From Lucinisca nassula (lineage: Eukaryota > Mollusca > Bivalvia > Lucinida > Lucinidae), in contig OY757011.1 of the NCBI GenBank assembly GCA_963580285.1, forward strand, positions 203,625,644 to 203,689,643: 64,000 nt of DNA. The letters are read 5' to 3'. This document shows, piece by piece, positions 42,251 to 54,234 of this stretch; position 1 is the stretch's first letter, and every line of letters begins with the position of its first letter. The notes beneath the pieces are model-generated. The model was not told the DNA's origin. It ran no database searches and was given only the letters and a program-made list of their open reading frames with translations. A program made the translations under genes and the position numbers.

Positions 42251-42990
42251 GCTAGTTGTTCAAAGCACCTTTAGCTTACAAAGCCCATTAGTGCTCAAAA
42301 TACAATGACTATAGTAAGTGCAATATCTGACACGAGGTATTTTTGCTGAAAAAAATCTAAGTACTTTTGCATTTGCAAAAGATATAAACATTTTTTCAGC
42401 AAAAACTAGTAATATATTTGCCATATTAAACAATCAAAGTTCAACACTGGCCAACTTCACCTGGAGCCAATGGCCACCTTTGGCTACTTTGGTTCCTGTT
42501 CACGCCTACAACAAGGGTCAAAGATAGGAAAATCCATAAACAACCAATCAAAAACGAAGACTGCTACCTCCATTTTAAAGTGCTGTGTGGAAAACCGGAC
42601 TCACGATATCATTCGTTTTACTGACATGCCAGATACCGATCACATGACCTGCCAATAGTACTAGCCGATTATGTTGGACTGATATCATCATTGCTATCTA
42701 ACATACTATGGTTTCAGGCGAAGTCGGCCCTTATGTTAAATAACAACATTGTTAGTTTTGACTAACCAGAATTGGATACTTGAAATTCTACAGAATGCCA
42801 TGAAACCAATCTAATTTTTTTTACACAGCAATACACTAAACAGTAAATCAATAATGAAACATTTGAGTATTTCTGGAATCGCCTCATTATGGTGATTCTA
42901 ACAAGAATCCACCGCATGTTTCTATAATAATAAAACAAAACATAAAATAAATTATCTCTTAATTATCTTTGTTACTCCCAAAATTCTGGA
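42251..42990. other. Second M2-like copy with unassigned insert
   Basis: GGGCTAGTTGTTCAAAGCAC starts another M2-type element. Its right part (AACAACATTGTTAGTTTTGA) appears at about 42740, after a 270-bp unassigned insert beginning TTCAACACTGGCCAACTTC. No gene. Confidence 0.45.
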
Positions 42991-43203
42991 TTAACCCTTA
43001 TCTTGCTGAATATTCATTTAAGCCCCACCCATTTCTGTCTATCTACCAATCAAATTACTTGATGTAATTTATTGCTACTAATTCATAAACTGAATGCCAA
43101 ACAGTGTAGATCCTGATCAGATGGCTTCTTCAGAAGCCATATGATCAGGATCTACAATGTTTGTAAAGATAGGGGTTGTCGTGAACAGCAAGAGAAGGGT
43201 TAA
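42991..43203. mobile_element. piggyBac-like MITE, copy A only
   Basis: TTAA|CCCTTATCTTGCTG and CAGCAAGAGAAGGG|TTAA. Copy B at about 58512 lacks it and reads TTCTGGAGTAATATACAATG, consistent with a single, since-mutated target. Confidence 0.8.
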
Positions 43204-43292
43204 GATACAATGTATCTAATGAAAATAAAGTATTGGCAGGCTATCTATATACCCAAAGAAAGGGATGATTTTGGGATCAGCGACTTCTAGTG

Positions 43293-43567
43293 ACATCACA
43301 AAAACATGTATATCAAATTTCAACCCCACTAAACCCCACTTTTATATAGTAAAACACTTTACAGGGGAAAACATCATTTTTCTTAATCCTGCTCAAAAAC
43401 ATAGATTGTGGGTACTCTTTAGAATCACCTTGCTGAGGCATTTCTAACAAGTTCCCACAATCTATAATTTGACAGAAATATAATGATCAAACATTTATAT
43501 CAGAAATGTTTCAATATTTTTGGTGGAAAAATTTCCAATATATTTGAATAGGGTGTTTTCGTAATGA
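43293..43567. mobile_element. Foldback MITE M1, diverged
   Basis: ATCACAAAAACATGTATATC to TAGGGTGTTTTCGTAATGAT. Shared with copy B (58612-58885). Confidence 0.7.
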
Positions 43568-43931
43568 TTTGCAATGACTTTTGTCAAAACTAAATGAGAG
43601 ACATCAATCTTGTAAACACAGATCAGACATGATAACATATCTTATATGAACACAGCTGATAGTATTTTGATAACAAACTCGTGTGGCATAGTATACTCTT
43701 TCATTTCTCTAAAACCTTTATTTTTTGTGATGAAAATTTGTGATATGTTAGCTATACATTTTTGGGATTCTTAATCTGTGTTAAAAATGATGAACAGTGT
43801 TATAAAGAGGCTGTGGTAAAACTCCTAACAACGTTAAAAATGAGTTCCCCTTTTAAAAATTTGGTGACATTAAGATATCTTTCTCTCTAACAATTATGAG
43901 TATTAGCCACTATTTTCCCCGACCATTTACT

Positions 43932-44194
43932 TTATTTATTTGGATCTGTCGGGTCACCTGATTTGTGTCTAAAATATATATCCTTGACAAGCATACTGGC
44001 AATACATGGTGTCTGTTTCTTCCCCGAGATCTTGAGATTAACTGAACTGGACTCGTACTCATTACTGATATACCAGATTACAGCAGTTAGAAGTGATGTC
44101 AATTTGAACTTCTCGGCCATAGGCTGCGAAAACACATGACACAGACCTCGAACAAGCCAGGAACCAGTATCAGGCCTTCTGAAGGCATAGTAAC
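43932..44194 (-). CDS. Caspase small-subunit (p10) terminal exon, copy A
   Basis: A pyrimidine-containing tract and ACAG end at 44195. The exon opens in phase 1 with YYAFRRPDTGSWLVRGL and runs 86 residues to TAA. The GYY.(F/W)R...GSW block forms part of the caspase S3/S4 substrate pocket. KKQTPCIASMLVKDIYF is the conserved C-terminal strand of executioner-type caspases (human caspases 3/6/7 have KKQIPC..SMLTKELYF). p10 pairs with p20 to form the cytosolic cysteine protease that cuts after aspartate in apoptosis. The p20 exons with the HG and QACxG catalytic motifs should lie at higher coordinates on this strand, but none was found between here and copy B. This copy may thus be an orphan exon or an alternative end. 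AATAAA overlaps the stop codon. Confidence 0.85.
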
Positions 44195-44274
44195 CTGTCA
44201 AGAAATCAAACAAAATAAAACTTTCAAACAGCCATCTTAACCCTTAAGATGTGAAACTGTCCATTACTATAGAT

Positions 44275-44522
44275 CAGGGGCCAGTTGTTCAAAACTAACG
44301 ACGTCGTTAGTTAAAGAATCGTTAAAACTTTGATCGTTAAATATGGCAAATATGCTAAAATTTTTGTTGAAAAAATGTGAGCAGCTTTTGCATATGCAAA
44401 AGCTGCTCACATTTTATCAGCAAAAATAACAAAATTTTAGATATTAAACTTGCTAGAACAGTTAACAATATGACCACTAACGAGCTCGTTAAGCTAACGA
44501 TGCTTTGAACAACTGGCCCCTG
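44275..44522. mobile_element. MITE M2, in the presumed caspase intron
   Basis: CAGGGGCCAGTTGTTCAAAA to TTTGAACAACTGGCCCCTG with long inverted arms. Lies about 80 bp upstream (transcript sense) of the caspase exon and is shared with copy B (61554-61801). Confidence 0.85.
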
Positions 44523-45126
44523 CTTTTGAATGGTTATTCTAAAAGTCACTGTTGTGAATAGTATGGACTCTGATCAGACTGCTCTCAGACTGAGCAGTCT
44601 GATCAGGGTCCACACCTTTGCCTGTATGCCAAAATCCTTAAAAAAATACACAAAATGTTGCATCAAATGATATAAGCAGAGATATTTTTGATGCTCTTTT
44701 TCTTACCTTCTCAATCCATTGTATACTAATGGACTCTTCCATTGCTATATGCTGGACAAGTCCATTCATCATGTAAGGGGTGTCAGGCCTATTTTTTGTT
44801 TTTATTCCATTCTTGACCGAAAATTCTGTTAGCAAATAGTGCAAGCCCTGATCAGACGCCATTTTTTGTGGCGTCTGATCAGGGCATGCACTGTATGCAA
44901 AGGTATCCCTTTAGAGGTTTCCCACATACAATGGTTTAAAGGTAATTAAAATTTGGGCACTCAGCACATGAACAAGTCCATGAAATAAACAACCTTGTAA
45001 ACCCCACTTTATACAACAAATTTATTTATTTTTACTTGACAATATGGACTGTGTGTTCTCATTAGAGCTGCCTCAATTAGGCAGTTCTGATAACCACCTA
45101 CAGTGTATGTTTGGAATACTTTCATC
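44523..45126. other. Two palindromic-centre repeats, no confirmed exon
   Basis: Hairpins at 44560-44620 (GACTCTGATCAGACTGCT..) and 44840-44895 (GCCCTGATCAGACGCC..GGCGTCTGATCAGGGC). Between them, an antisense frame with GAGAAG|GTAAGA could suggest an exon, but it has no caspase or other similarity. Confidence 0.5.
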
Positions 45127-45390
45127 AGAACACCACGTGAGCAAGACTGTGAAATAAACACCCCTTAAACCCAAATTTGTATAGAGAAAACTGGGGTTTA
45201 CGGGGGTATATATTATTTTTCTTGTTTCTGATCCAAGACATAAGTTGTGGATACCTGTTAGAACCACTAACGAACACCCACAACCTATGTTTGCAGTATA
45301 AATAAGAAAAATATCATGGACTTTCATAAAAAAAAAAAATGCGATTTTGGTGATGTGAAAAATGCATTATGGGTGTGTTATCATAATGAA
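45127..45390. mobile_element. Foldback MITE M1', uninterrupted
   Basis: CACGTGAGCAAGACTGTGAA, palindrome AAGTTGTGGATAC..ACCCACAACCTATG, then GTATAAATAAGAAAAATATC. It serves as the intact reference for the copy split by element H1. Confidence 0.7.
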
Positions 45391-45752
45391 ATGACATTTT
45401 TACAGCAATGAAGGACAGCAGTATCTTACATGAGTCTGTTTTCCTAATGTTATCCTATATATACTCATATTCTTATGATAAAATGAGAATAACTTGGCAA
45501 CATCTATTCCCCATAACCCTTTCTGTCCTGAATAGAATTTTCTGTCTTATTTTTATAGCAAGAGTGCATTTCAAAATTCAGTGGAGTTAGGTTGACATAG
45601 CAACAGACAAGGTTGGTATTTGTGATAACTGAGGGATAGTCTTTGTAGATTCTCCATAAAAACCTATGTTGTGGGCTTTCATTAGAACCACCTGGATGAG
45701 GTGGTTCTAATAAATACCCACAACATGGGCTTATATGGAGAAATAAGGAAAA

Positions 45753-47336
45753 CTAGAATTTGTTTTTCTACAAAAACTCAGATGTCTCCCCCATTTTTGA
45801 CCTCTAAGTATGACCTTGACATTGGAGGTATTTAGCTGGGTCTTGTGTGCAACACATCATCTAATGAAGATAAACATTTCTGCAAAGTAACTTTAAAAAT
45901 GTTCATAGAGAAATAAACAAGAATTCCGCCGAAGGCTATGTCGTGCCTGTGGTAAACTTGACCATTAGGGTGAACGCTAGGGTGGTCGTAAATGTTGACG
46001 CCTTGATGAACGGACCGACGAACGGAAAACCGGGCGCCTATATCGCGCCATGCTAATAGCAGGCGTGACAAAAAGTTATTGGCTGTACACAAAAAAGCCC
46101 TTTTTTACCTTTGACCTTTAAGTATGGCCTTGACCTTTGAGGTACAACACATCCTCTCATGATGGTTAACATTTCTGCCATGTAATTTCATAATCCATCA
46201 AAGAATAAGGAAGTTATGACTGTCCCTTTTTTTTACCTTTGACCTCTAGGTATGACCTTGACATTGGAGGTATGGACCTTGGTCTTGCACATGACTCGTG
46301 GTCTAATGACGGTAAACATTTCTGCATGGTTACTTTATAAAGTCCATCCAGAAATCAAAAAATTTATTGACTTGACACAAAAAAAAACAAACTTTTTTTA
46401 CCTCTGACCTCTTAGTATGACCTTGATCTTGGAGGTACCGACCTGGATCTAGTGTGCACCACATCGTCTCGTGATGGTTAACATTTCTGCCAAGTAATTT
46501 CGCAATCTATCCAGGAATAAGTAAGTTATTGACTGAACACTAAAAAAGGCCCCTTTTTGTCTTTTGACCTCTTAGTACAACCTTGACATTTGAGGTACCA
46601 ACTTGGGTCATGCACGCAACACATCGTCTCATGGTGGTTAACATTTCTGCCAAGTAATTTCAAAATCCATCTAAAAATAAGAAAGTTATTGACAGAACAC
46701 AAAAAAGGCCTCTTTTTTTTACCTTTAACCTCTATGTATGACCTTGACCTTTCAGGTACCAAACTGGGTCATGCGTGCGACAAATCGGCTCATGGTGGTT
46801 AACATTTCTGGCAAGCAATTTCAAAGTCCATCTAAAAATAAGAAAGTTATTGACCAAACACAAAAAAGGCCCCTTTTTTGACATTTGACCTCTATGTATG
46901 ACCTTGACATTTGAGGTACCAAACTGAATCATGCATGCAACACATCGTCTCATGATAGTTAACATTTTTGCCAAGTAACTTCAAATTCTATCTAAAAATA
47001 TTGACAAAACCCCAAAAAGGCCCCTTTTCTGCCAAGTACTTTAAAAATCCATCTGAAAATAAGAAAGTTATTGACCGGACACGATTTGCCCATACATATA
47101 TACATACCGACAAACTTCCAAGGGAGATAATTCAAAACGTATAAATGCGAAAGTTATAGTTCTTGCGCACTGCATGTCGTCTAATGCTGATTAATATTTA
47201 TATGAAGTTTCGTGAAGATAGCTTGAACGGTTTTCAAGTTATAGAGCGGACACAAAGGTGTGACAGACGGACAGACAGACGTCCGGGGGAAAAACAATAT
47301 GTCTCTCCGAAAAAAAATTTTTCGGGGGAGACATAA
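45753..47336 (-). mobile_element. Helitron-like element H3 with tandem repeats
   Basis: The minus-strand end is a stem GTTTTT-GTAG-AAAAAC, then AAATTCTAG, with T outside. Subterminal ATGTCTCCCCC (45789) is mirrored as GGGGGAGACAT near 47334. The centre has about seven units with ACCTTTGACCTCTATGTATG and GTTAACATTTCTGCCAAGTA. A smaller element (45916-46075) is inserted in the first unit. No transposase. Confidence 0.75.
45916..46075. mobile_element. Pearl-like element P1, minimal copy
   Basis: ACAAGAATTCCGCCGAAGGC leader and GCAGGCGTGACAAAAAG end, with only one short repeat unit between. GTCGTGCCTG near the left is inverted at the right (CAGGCGTGAC). Compare the expanded copy at 62866. Confidence 0.75.
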
Positions 47337-47374
47337 CTATCCTTAATACACACATTATCTGTTGCTCTTGGTCA

Positions 47375-47431
47375 TCATCATCATAGAAGTTTTGATTAAC
47401 ATGCAGGTACAGGGACAACTTGTACCAACAA
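47375..47431 (-). mobile_element. LINE 3'-end fragment at the duplication junction
   Basis: On the minus strand GTCCCTGTACCTGCATGTTAATCAAAA then GATGATGATGA equals the 3' end of the LINE at 31585-32040. It lies exactly where copy A ends and copy B begins. Confidence 0.7.
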
Positions 47432-48039
47432 TCTATATTTTCAGCAGGAACAACAATTAAAATCTACAATGTATTTTTTCTATAGGCATGTTTTCGTAAT
47501 GGACTGTGCATTCTTTCATATCTCCCCAAGACGTTATTTTTTTAAAGAAAATATTTGATATTTTCTTATTTATACTCCAAACATAGGTTATGAGTGCTCT
47601 ATAGAACAGCATCATTTAGGTGTTTCTAACAAATACCCAAAATTTATGACTTTAGGAAATAAGAGAAATAATTCATGCTCTTGCAATTGCTATTTTTTGT
47701 GTAGATTGTTTGCCTCAAAGCACAAGCAGCTCTTCAGTCCTGATGTCTACATGACTATCACTAATTAATATGAAATCAAGGTAATAGCCACATTATTCTT
47801 ATCACTGTGAGGTCAGAGTGTCACGTAAGAGGGTTAACAATAGAATATGACTAGAATCATCTGATGGGTTTGGCATTGAATGTCCAATTCAGAGGCTGCA
47901 GAATGCAGTGTTTTCAAGGTCTACAGTGTTTTCATACAGTACAGGACTGAAAGGTTTAAACATAACAGTCTGTTCCCATTTAGGACCATTATTCAAGTCT
48001 ACACTCAGAGACAACTGACCCATCAATGCTGTCCCCTTC

Positions 48040-48215
48040 CCCTGATTCAAGAAGGGCGGTTGTCAGTTTCTGGCAAAAGAATGTGCACTGTACTGGTTAA
48101 CTGCTTACATACAAGCCTGCCCAGGAAAAGTGTGGATAGACAAACTGACCAGCTCAAAAATTACCTAAATAGTGTTGACTGGCCCATTAAGCTCCAACGC
48201 AACCACCAGTGATGT
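48040..48215 (+). mobile_element. SINE family B, copy B counterpart
   Basis: Same truncated SINE as 35757-35935, with small differences (AAGAAGGGCGGTTGTCAG). Confidence 0.75.
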
Positions 48216-48242
48216 CAGTTCTTTGATTTTCTATATTAACCC

Positions 48243-48499
48243 TTAACCTCCTGAATACATTAATTTAGCGCACTCATTTCTGACGAACCCCCAACCAAAT
48301 TACTTGATATAATTTATTTGTTAAGTTCACAAACTGCATGAAAACAGTGTAGATCCTGATCAGAAGAAGCCATCTGATCACGATCTTCACTGTTTGCAAA
48401 GGTAGGGGTTCATGTGTTCAGCAGGCTCAGTGTGTATGTGTTTTTTATCCCACCAACAGGTAAGGCCATATGGAGATGGGGCAGTAGGATAAGAGTTAA
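48243..48499. mobile_element. piggyBac-like MITE, copy B counterpart
   Basis: TTAA at 48243-48246 and 48496-48499, as at 35970-36225. Confidence 0.6.
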
Positions 48500-48556
48500 A
48501 TGGGGTTTTTCAAGTGTGTTCCTGCCCGTAGTTTACAAGTCTGTTCCTTCGACAGG

Positions 48557-48834
48557 TCGGTCCTGCCCATCGGACCTGAAGAAACAGATGGGCTGCATGA
48601 TGCTTCCATGCAGAGCTGAAACTGGTGGCACTACTGGAAACTGATTAGAGAATCTAAGCCTGCCCTGCGAGTCGGACCGTCCATGCTTATAAACCCTACT
48701 GGTCTCATTGGGCGACAGGGCTTGAGATGTCATTTCATCTCAATGCCGGGTAAAAGTCCCACAAAATTGGAAGCAACGCCTCCAAAATGACCTATACAGT
48801 GTTGACGGGGACGTTAAACCTCAAATCAAACAAA
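48557..48834 (+). mobile_element. SINE family A, copy B counterpart
   Basis: Same degenerate SINE as 36283-36560. Confidence 0.7.
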
Positions 48835-49602
48835 TCCTTTGACAGACTTGTTAACGAGATCCAAACACTACATAATATTGTTGAATGTCATTTTTGAAAA
48901 CAAATACTGATTCCTGGATTATTTTATTGTTAATTTTCATAAACATCTGTATTACATGTATGCATTAACAACAAGTATATGAAATAAGATTTTAAAATAT
49001 AAACTAGAAATGCGTCCAAAACCAATTTTTGACTATCAGCCAATCACATTTGTATGTTTTGATTCAAATTCATAGTCTGAAAGACAGTGTAGATCCAGAT
49101 CAGATGGCTTCCGAAGAAGCCATCTGATCTTGATCTACCCTGTTTGCAAAGGTAGGGTTGTCGTGAACAGTAGGATAAGGGTTAAAATCACTGTGTACCT
49201 TTTCCACATTGGTCTGATCCACTTCAATTCTTTACATCTCAGAAGACCACATTTTTGTGACAGCTTAATTACTATTGCATGAAATTAGTAATTCTCATAA
49301 ATATTGAAATACATGGACAAATAAAAGAGACAAGGTTTCATACTCAGCTTATCAGAGAATGGTATGTGTCCTGTTCATAAATTGTAAAATTTCTTCAGTT
49401 TTTGGCATTTCAAAATTTATGAACAGGACAAATCAAATGCTCAAATGATTGAATAATGAAAGACATTTTCTTACCTTGGGCCTAGTTGTACCAAATACCA
49501 CTACAGGTTATACTGGCTATCTAATCCATCTCAAATAAATTTGAGACATAGTACAGACTATAAGAATCTTACATGGGTGTGATGGGTGGACAGAAATTTC
49601 TT

Positions 49603-50005
49603 GCACACCAGACAAGGAAATCCGTGATTTTACCCTGGGATAGAAATTTATGTTCTGACCCTGGTGTTCCGACCCCAAATCGAATATAATCGCGTGTTTG
49701 ATAAATGCACTGGTTGATTACAACCTCATGCGCGGCGTCGTCATGCGTGACGTCACTAAACATTCCTGTTGTGTCATCACAAAATGGCGGACGTCGGTAA
49801 CCGAAGTGACAGCAGCATTAAAAATTCGCAATAGAAATGGAAGGTATGCAAGAAAAAGAATCTTATATGGGTGTGAGGGGTGGATAGAAAAATCCATCCC
49901 TCGGGATCACTGTCCGGCATCACTCGGCAAGCCTCGTGATGCCGGACAGTGTCCCTCGGGACGGATTTTTCCATCCACCACTCACATACATATAAGATTC
50001 TTATA
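49603..50005. other. Copy-B-only insertion with CRE site, ATGGCGG and an M6 MITE
   Basis: Absent from copy A at about 37315. It contains a palindromic TGACGTCA (49748-49755) and, 29 bp later, AAAATGGCGGACGTC, a good start-codon context opening a 16-codon frame (49784-49834). A full M6 MITE follows (49858-50004, ATCTTATATGGGTGTGAGG and its mirror). It may carry a displaced first exon or promoter, but no downstream exon was found. Confidence 0.5.
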
Positions 50006-50829
50006 ATCTTGAGGCTTGCCGAGTGATGTTGGACAGTGATCCCGATGGACGGATCTACCCCTCACATGGATGTATTAAGATTCTTTTTCTTGCATATCTT
50101 TCATTTCTGGGAGCAGCTGTTTTAGAATGCTGTCATGTTGATTGTCGACGTCAGCCATATTTGTTGACAATGTAGCGTTTTTGATTTGACTGTAGACAGA
50201 GTGACATAAAACTTTATGACAGCATAGTATTACCTGACTTCTTATTGAAACAATACATGAAAATTCTCAATTTGTATCCTGTCCCTGGGTAAGATAACCT
50301 GGGTAGGATAGGAATTTCTATCCCAGAGTTCAGTCCAGGATTTCCTCATCTGATGTGGAAGATCCTTATACGCTGACAGGAGTGGCACCTCTTCAAAAAT
50401 ATTTTTGTCTACTCTATCAATTGGAGCCTACTTGAAAATTTTGCTCCCCAAGTATAAATCCTTTCTTTTAGCTCTCTGCATGCTGCATAATTTTGCCAGT
50501 GCTGTTGTTGCATCTGTTTTTTTTTTTTTTTTTTTTTCAAACAAATTCCTTCAAACAAAATCTTTCAGGAATACCATCTGAGTGTCAAACATTTTGGATC
50601 CAGGTCAGGCCTGATGTTTTGGGCTTGATCAGGGTCCAAACTATTTTCAAATGTTATCAGCAGCCAACAATGATCTCCACTAGCAGGGAAGGAGTTGAGA
50701 GTAAACCCCATTTATGTAGGCGCTTGTAACAATTTCTTTCCTTGTAAAAATCACAGCAAGATTTCTGGATGTTCCCATTCAGCCCTAAACATGATTCAGA
50801 CATAGTATTAAATTATTAATTATATACAA

Positions 50830-51681
50830 CTAGAAATGCATCCATAGGACACGGATGTACCTGCCTGAAAATATGTCTATGTTCGTATTCATCCATAGAA
50901 AGTTATTGACCGTGTTTAAGTTATGAACCCTTTTTTCACATTTGACCTCTAAGTATGACCTTGACCTTGGAGGTAAGGACCTTGGTTTTGTGTGAGGCAG
51001 ATTGTCTCATGATGGCCAACATTTCTGCCAAGTAATTTCAAAATCCATCCAGAGATAAGAAAGTTATTGACTGCGTTTAAGTTTCGGATCCTTTTTTTTA
51101 CCTTTGACCTGCGTTTAAGTTTCGGACCATTTTTTTATCTTTGACCTCTTAGGATGACCTTGACCTTGGAGGTATGGATCTGCATTTGCACATGACACAT
51201 CGTCTCATGATGATTAACATTTCTTCAAAGTACATGTAATTGCAAAATCCATCCAGAAATAAGTAAATTATTGACTGTGTTTAAGTTTCAGACGCTTTTT
51301 TGACCTTTGACCTCTAAGTATGACCTTGACCTTGGAGGTACGGACCTAGCTTTTGCACGTGACACATTGTCTCATGATGGTTAACATTTCTACAAAGTAA
51401 TTTTAAAATCCATCCAGAAATAAGAAAGTTATTGACTGCGTTTAAGTTTCGGATCCTTTTTTTGACCTTTGACCTCTAATAATGACCTTGACCTTTGAGG
51501 TACGAACCTGGGTTTTGCACATGACATGTTGTCTCATGATGGTTAACATTTCTGCCGAGTAATTTTAAAATCCATCAAGAAATAAGGAATTTATTGACCG
51601 CGTTTAAGTTTCGGACTCACAAACGGACGGGGGCAACGCTTTTTGCCCTTTCCACCATTCTTCGAATGGCGGGGGCATAAA
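50830..51681 (-). mobile_element. Helitron-like element H2, copy B
   Basis: As 38311-39126, with a short internal re-duplication (ACCTGCGTTTAAGTTTCGG at about 51107) relative to copy A. Confidence 0.75.
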
Positions 51682-52007
51682 AACATGTACAATGGAACTA
51701 CAATAACTTGAACACTGACGGCTCAGTTCCCACGACGATATGAAACTTTTTGAGTCCCTCGAAACAATTTCTCATAACTGCAGATATTAATATATTTGAG
51801 AGAATTTAGTGAGTATTTTCTCTAATGAACTTGAAAATGTTAGTTGTATGTACTCATTAGAATCGCCTAGATGTAGCAATTCTAATGAGTACATACATAA
51901 AACCCACATTAATTTAAAAGGAAATCAAAAAGATATCTTTATTATGCCTCCTGATCTGACACTATGACTGACCCTCAGTGCCTCGGATAATCCAGGTCTC
52001 AAACATG

Positions 52008-52358
52008 GCGTTTGACCCATTGATTGTAAATTATGATAACACACCCATGGGACATCGTGTATTTTTTTTTACTTCTTTATAATGGTTACTTTTCTGATGA
52101 AAATACATGATATTTTTCTAATTTATACATGTACTGCAAATATAGGTTGTGGGTGCTCGTTAGAACACCGTTGAGGCAGTTCTAACAAGTACCCACAACC
52201 TATGTAGGTTGTGGGTGCTCATAAGAACTGCCTCATTGAGGCAGTTCTAACGAGTACCCACAACCTATGTCTTGGAGCAGAAATAAGAAAAATAATGTAA
52301 ATCCCATTTTTTTTTTTTTTTTATAAAAAGTGGGGTTAAAGGGTGTTCATTTCACAGA
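52008..52358. mobile_element. Foldback MITE M1', retained in copy B only
   Basis: Contains GGTTGTGGGTGCTCG..GAGTACCCACAACC twice and a T-run. Copy A (about 39450) keeps only the right end (CAGACTTGTTCATGTGATCA), so copy A has lost about 340 bp rather than copy B gaining it. Confidence 0.65.
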
Positions 52359-52731
52359 CTTGTTCATGTGATCATATTCAAATCAAGAGCACATCTTTGT
52401 ATGATATATTATTATTTCGAATGCACACAGTATATTATCACTGACACACAAAATATAACAATACAAAATATACAATACAAAATGATCAAAATAATAGCAA
52501 AAATAAAATTTAATTGTAAAAAGAGATTATGTACATGTGTATCTAAAATTGAGTAACTTAATATATATTTGAACACTTTGTAAACAGTAAAAATAAAAAC
52601 AAATAGAAACATAAGAGATTATATCCAATATAAATGTACTTCTGAAGACAAAAGACATGGCAAGAGTGGACAAAAGCGAATAAAACAACATTTAACATTA
52701 TACAAGAATAAAATGGTATCAAAAACATGCC

Positions 52732-53042
52732 CGGCCCCCGCCCATAGGGGCTTGAAAAAATATACGGGCTGCATGATGCTTCCACGCAGAGCTGAATCCG
52801 GCCCGCACACTAGTACTGGTAAACCGCTTAGCGATTTAAGCCTGTCCAGGAACCGCGGTGCGAGGCGGACCGTCTATGCTAATAAACCCTATTGGTTTGA
52901 ACTTTCATTGGGCGACAGGGCTTGAGTTGTCATTTCATCTCAATGTCGGGTAAAAGTCCCACAAAACTGGAAGCAACGTATCCAAAATGACCTTTACAGT
53001 GTTGACGGGGACGTTAAACCTCAAATCAATCAAACAAACAAA
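52732..53042 (+). mobile_element. SINE family A, copy B counterpart
   Basis: Same insertion and target duplication as 39819-40123, here ATCAAAAACATGCC and ATCAAAAACACGCC. Confidence 0.85.
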
Positions 53043-53644
53043 ATCAAAAACACGCCAAAATAATAACAAAGACACTTATGAAACTTGTGATGTTTTGCTT
53101 GTTTATACTCCAAACTTGGGCGCTTCTATAGACAACCTTTGTCTTGTAGCAGTTACCTCTGCTTTCTCTACATAAAATAGGGTAAACAGGAGTGTTCATT
53201 GATTTCTTGAAATTTAAAACTAAGACACTCCAAAAAGTTAAATGTTAAAGTAAGAATTTGTCTCTGTGAAGCAAATTCTTTTCTTTACCCCATTTAGTAA
53301 CCGAAACCCCAAAACGGGTACCTTGGTAAACAGTGCAGGCCCAGATCAGACACCGCAGAACACTGCGTCTGATCAGGGCCTCCACTGTTTGTTAAAAGTT
53401 CAACCATTTTCCTAATCAATTTTGATGAAAATACAACCTGACACCCCTAAATTTTGAAATTGACTCCTGCTATATATAAGGAAGAAGATTCCATTTGGTA
53501 CAAAAAGGGTTAAGAATACACCCATATGGTTGAATCAGACAAAAATATTTTTGCAAAAAAATAAAAATAAAAATAAAAATACATTCCCATGACTCTTTCA
53601 ACCTGATCATCATCAGGATCTAAACTGTTTGCCATCATGTATAT

Positions 53645-53812
53645 GAGCCCCGCCAAGCGAATTTGGGTCTTCGAGCATTCCGTCATGACAAACTTTAACT
53701 GCGCATGCCCAGCCATTCAGAGGGGCCAGGGATATGGCTTTCTGTCTGAAGGTTCCACTTGATTCACTGCTCGCATAGGCGATAAGTACCAAAATCGCTT
53801 GGCGGGGCCCAA
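53645..53812. mobile_element. MITE with GCCCCGCCAAGCGA ends, copy B only
   Basis: GAGCCCCGCCAAGCGAATTT at the left and ATCGCTTGGCGGGGCCC at the right are inverted. Copy A at about 40978 reads CATGTATATGATTATTGAC without it. Confidence 0.8.
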
Positions 53813-54024
53813 ATGATTATTGACAAAATCCTCTACTTGCAAGAATTGACATGTCCAAATTCAATGATAGCAGAGTCCACTTCAGCAACTCAGGGGTGAA
53901 AAGATTATCATCTATCAATTACCCATAAAAGAGCATGGTAGAAAAATGTTTCCTAGTAAGCCAATAGAAATGTTATAAAGTATAATATTAAAATTCTGAA
54001 CACAAAATATTGTAAATACACTTA

Positions 54025-54234
54025 CACAGTAAAATTCCGCTATTAGGCTCTCCTAAAATTCAGACTAAATCTGCTTTTAAAAGCTTTTTGAGAAGGTTTC
54101 AGTGATTCTTTCTGTATGTTTTCTACACCTAGAATATCCTATTTAGAGACCACCTTTGGGCCTGTTCAAAAGTGGTCTTAAAGGCCACTTTTGAACAGTC
54201 CCAAAAGTGGTCTTAATATAGGAATATTACTGTA
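54025..54234. mobile_element. MITE M3, copy B counterpart
   Basis: Same as 41181-41390. Confidence 0.85.

Larger units (their letters stand above)
35105..47431. repeat. Tandem segmental duplication, copy A
   Basis: The whole stretch recurs in the same order and orientation from 47432 rightward. Anchors: 35230/47497, 36140/48414, 37150/49440, 38311/50830, 39819/52732, 41181/54025, 43932/61200. Most of copy A is repeats and unassigned DNA; its only host coding sequence is the caspase exon at 43932-44194. By eye most blocks agree at well over nine bases in ten. Confidence 0.9.

Noticed and set aside
44638..44862. Upstream caspase exon on the minus strand
   Set aside because: It has a donor-like AAG|GTAAGA, but the peptide shows no p20 motif. 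In copy B a SINE lies in it and the donor GT is lost. It is flanked by repeat hairpins.
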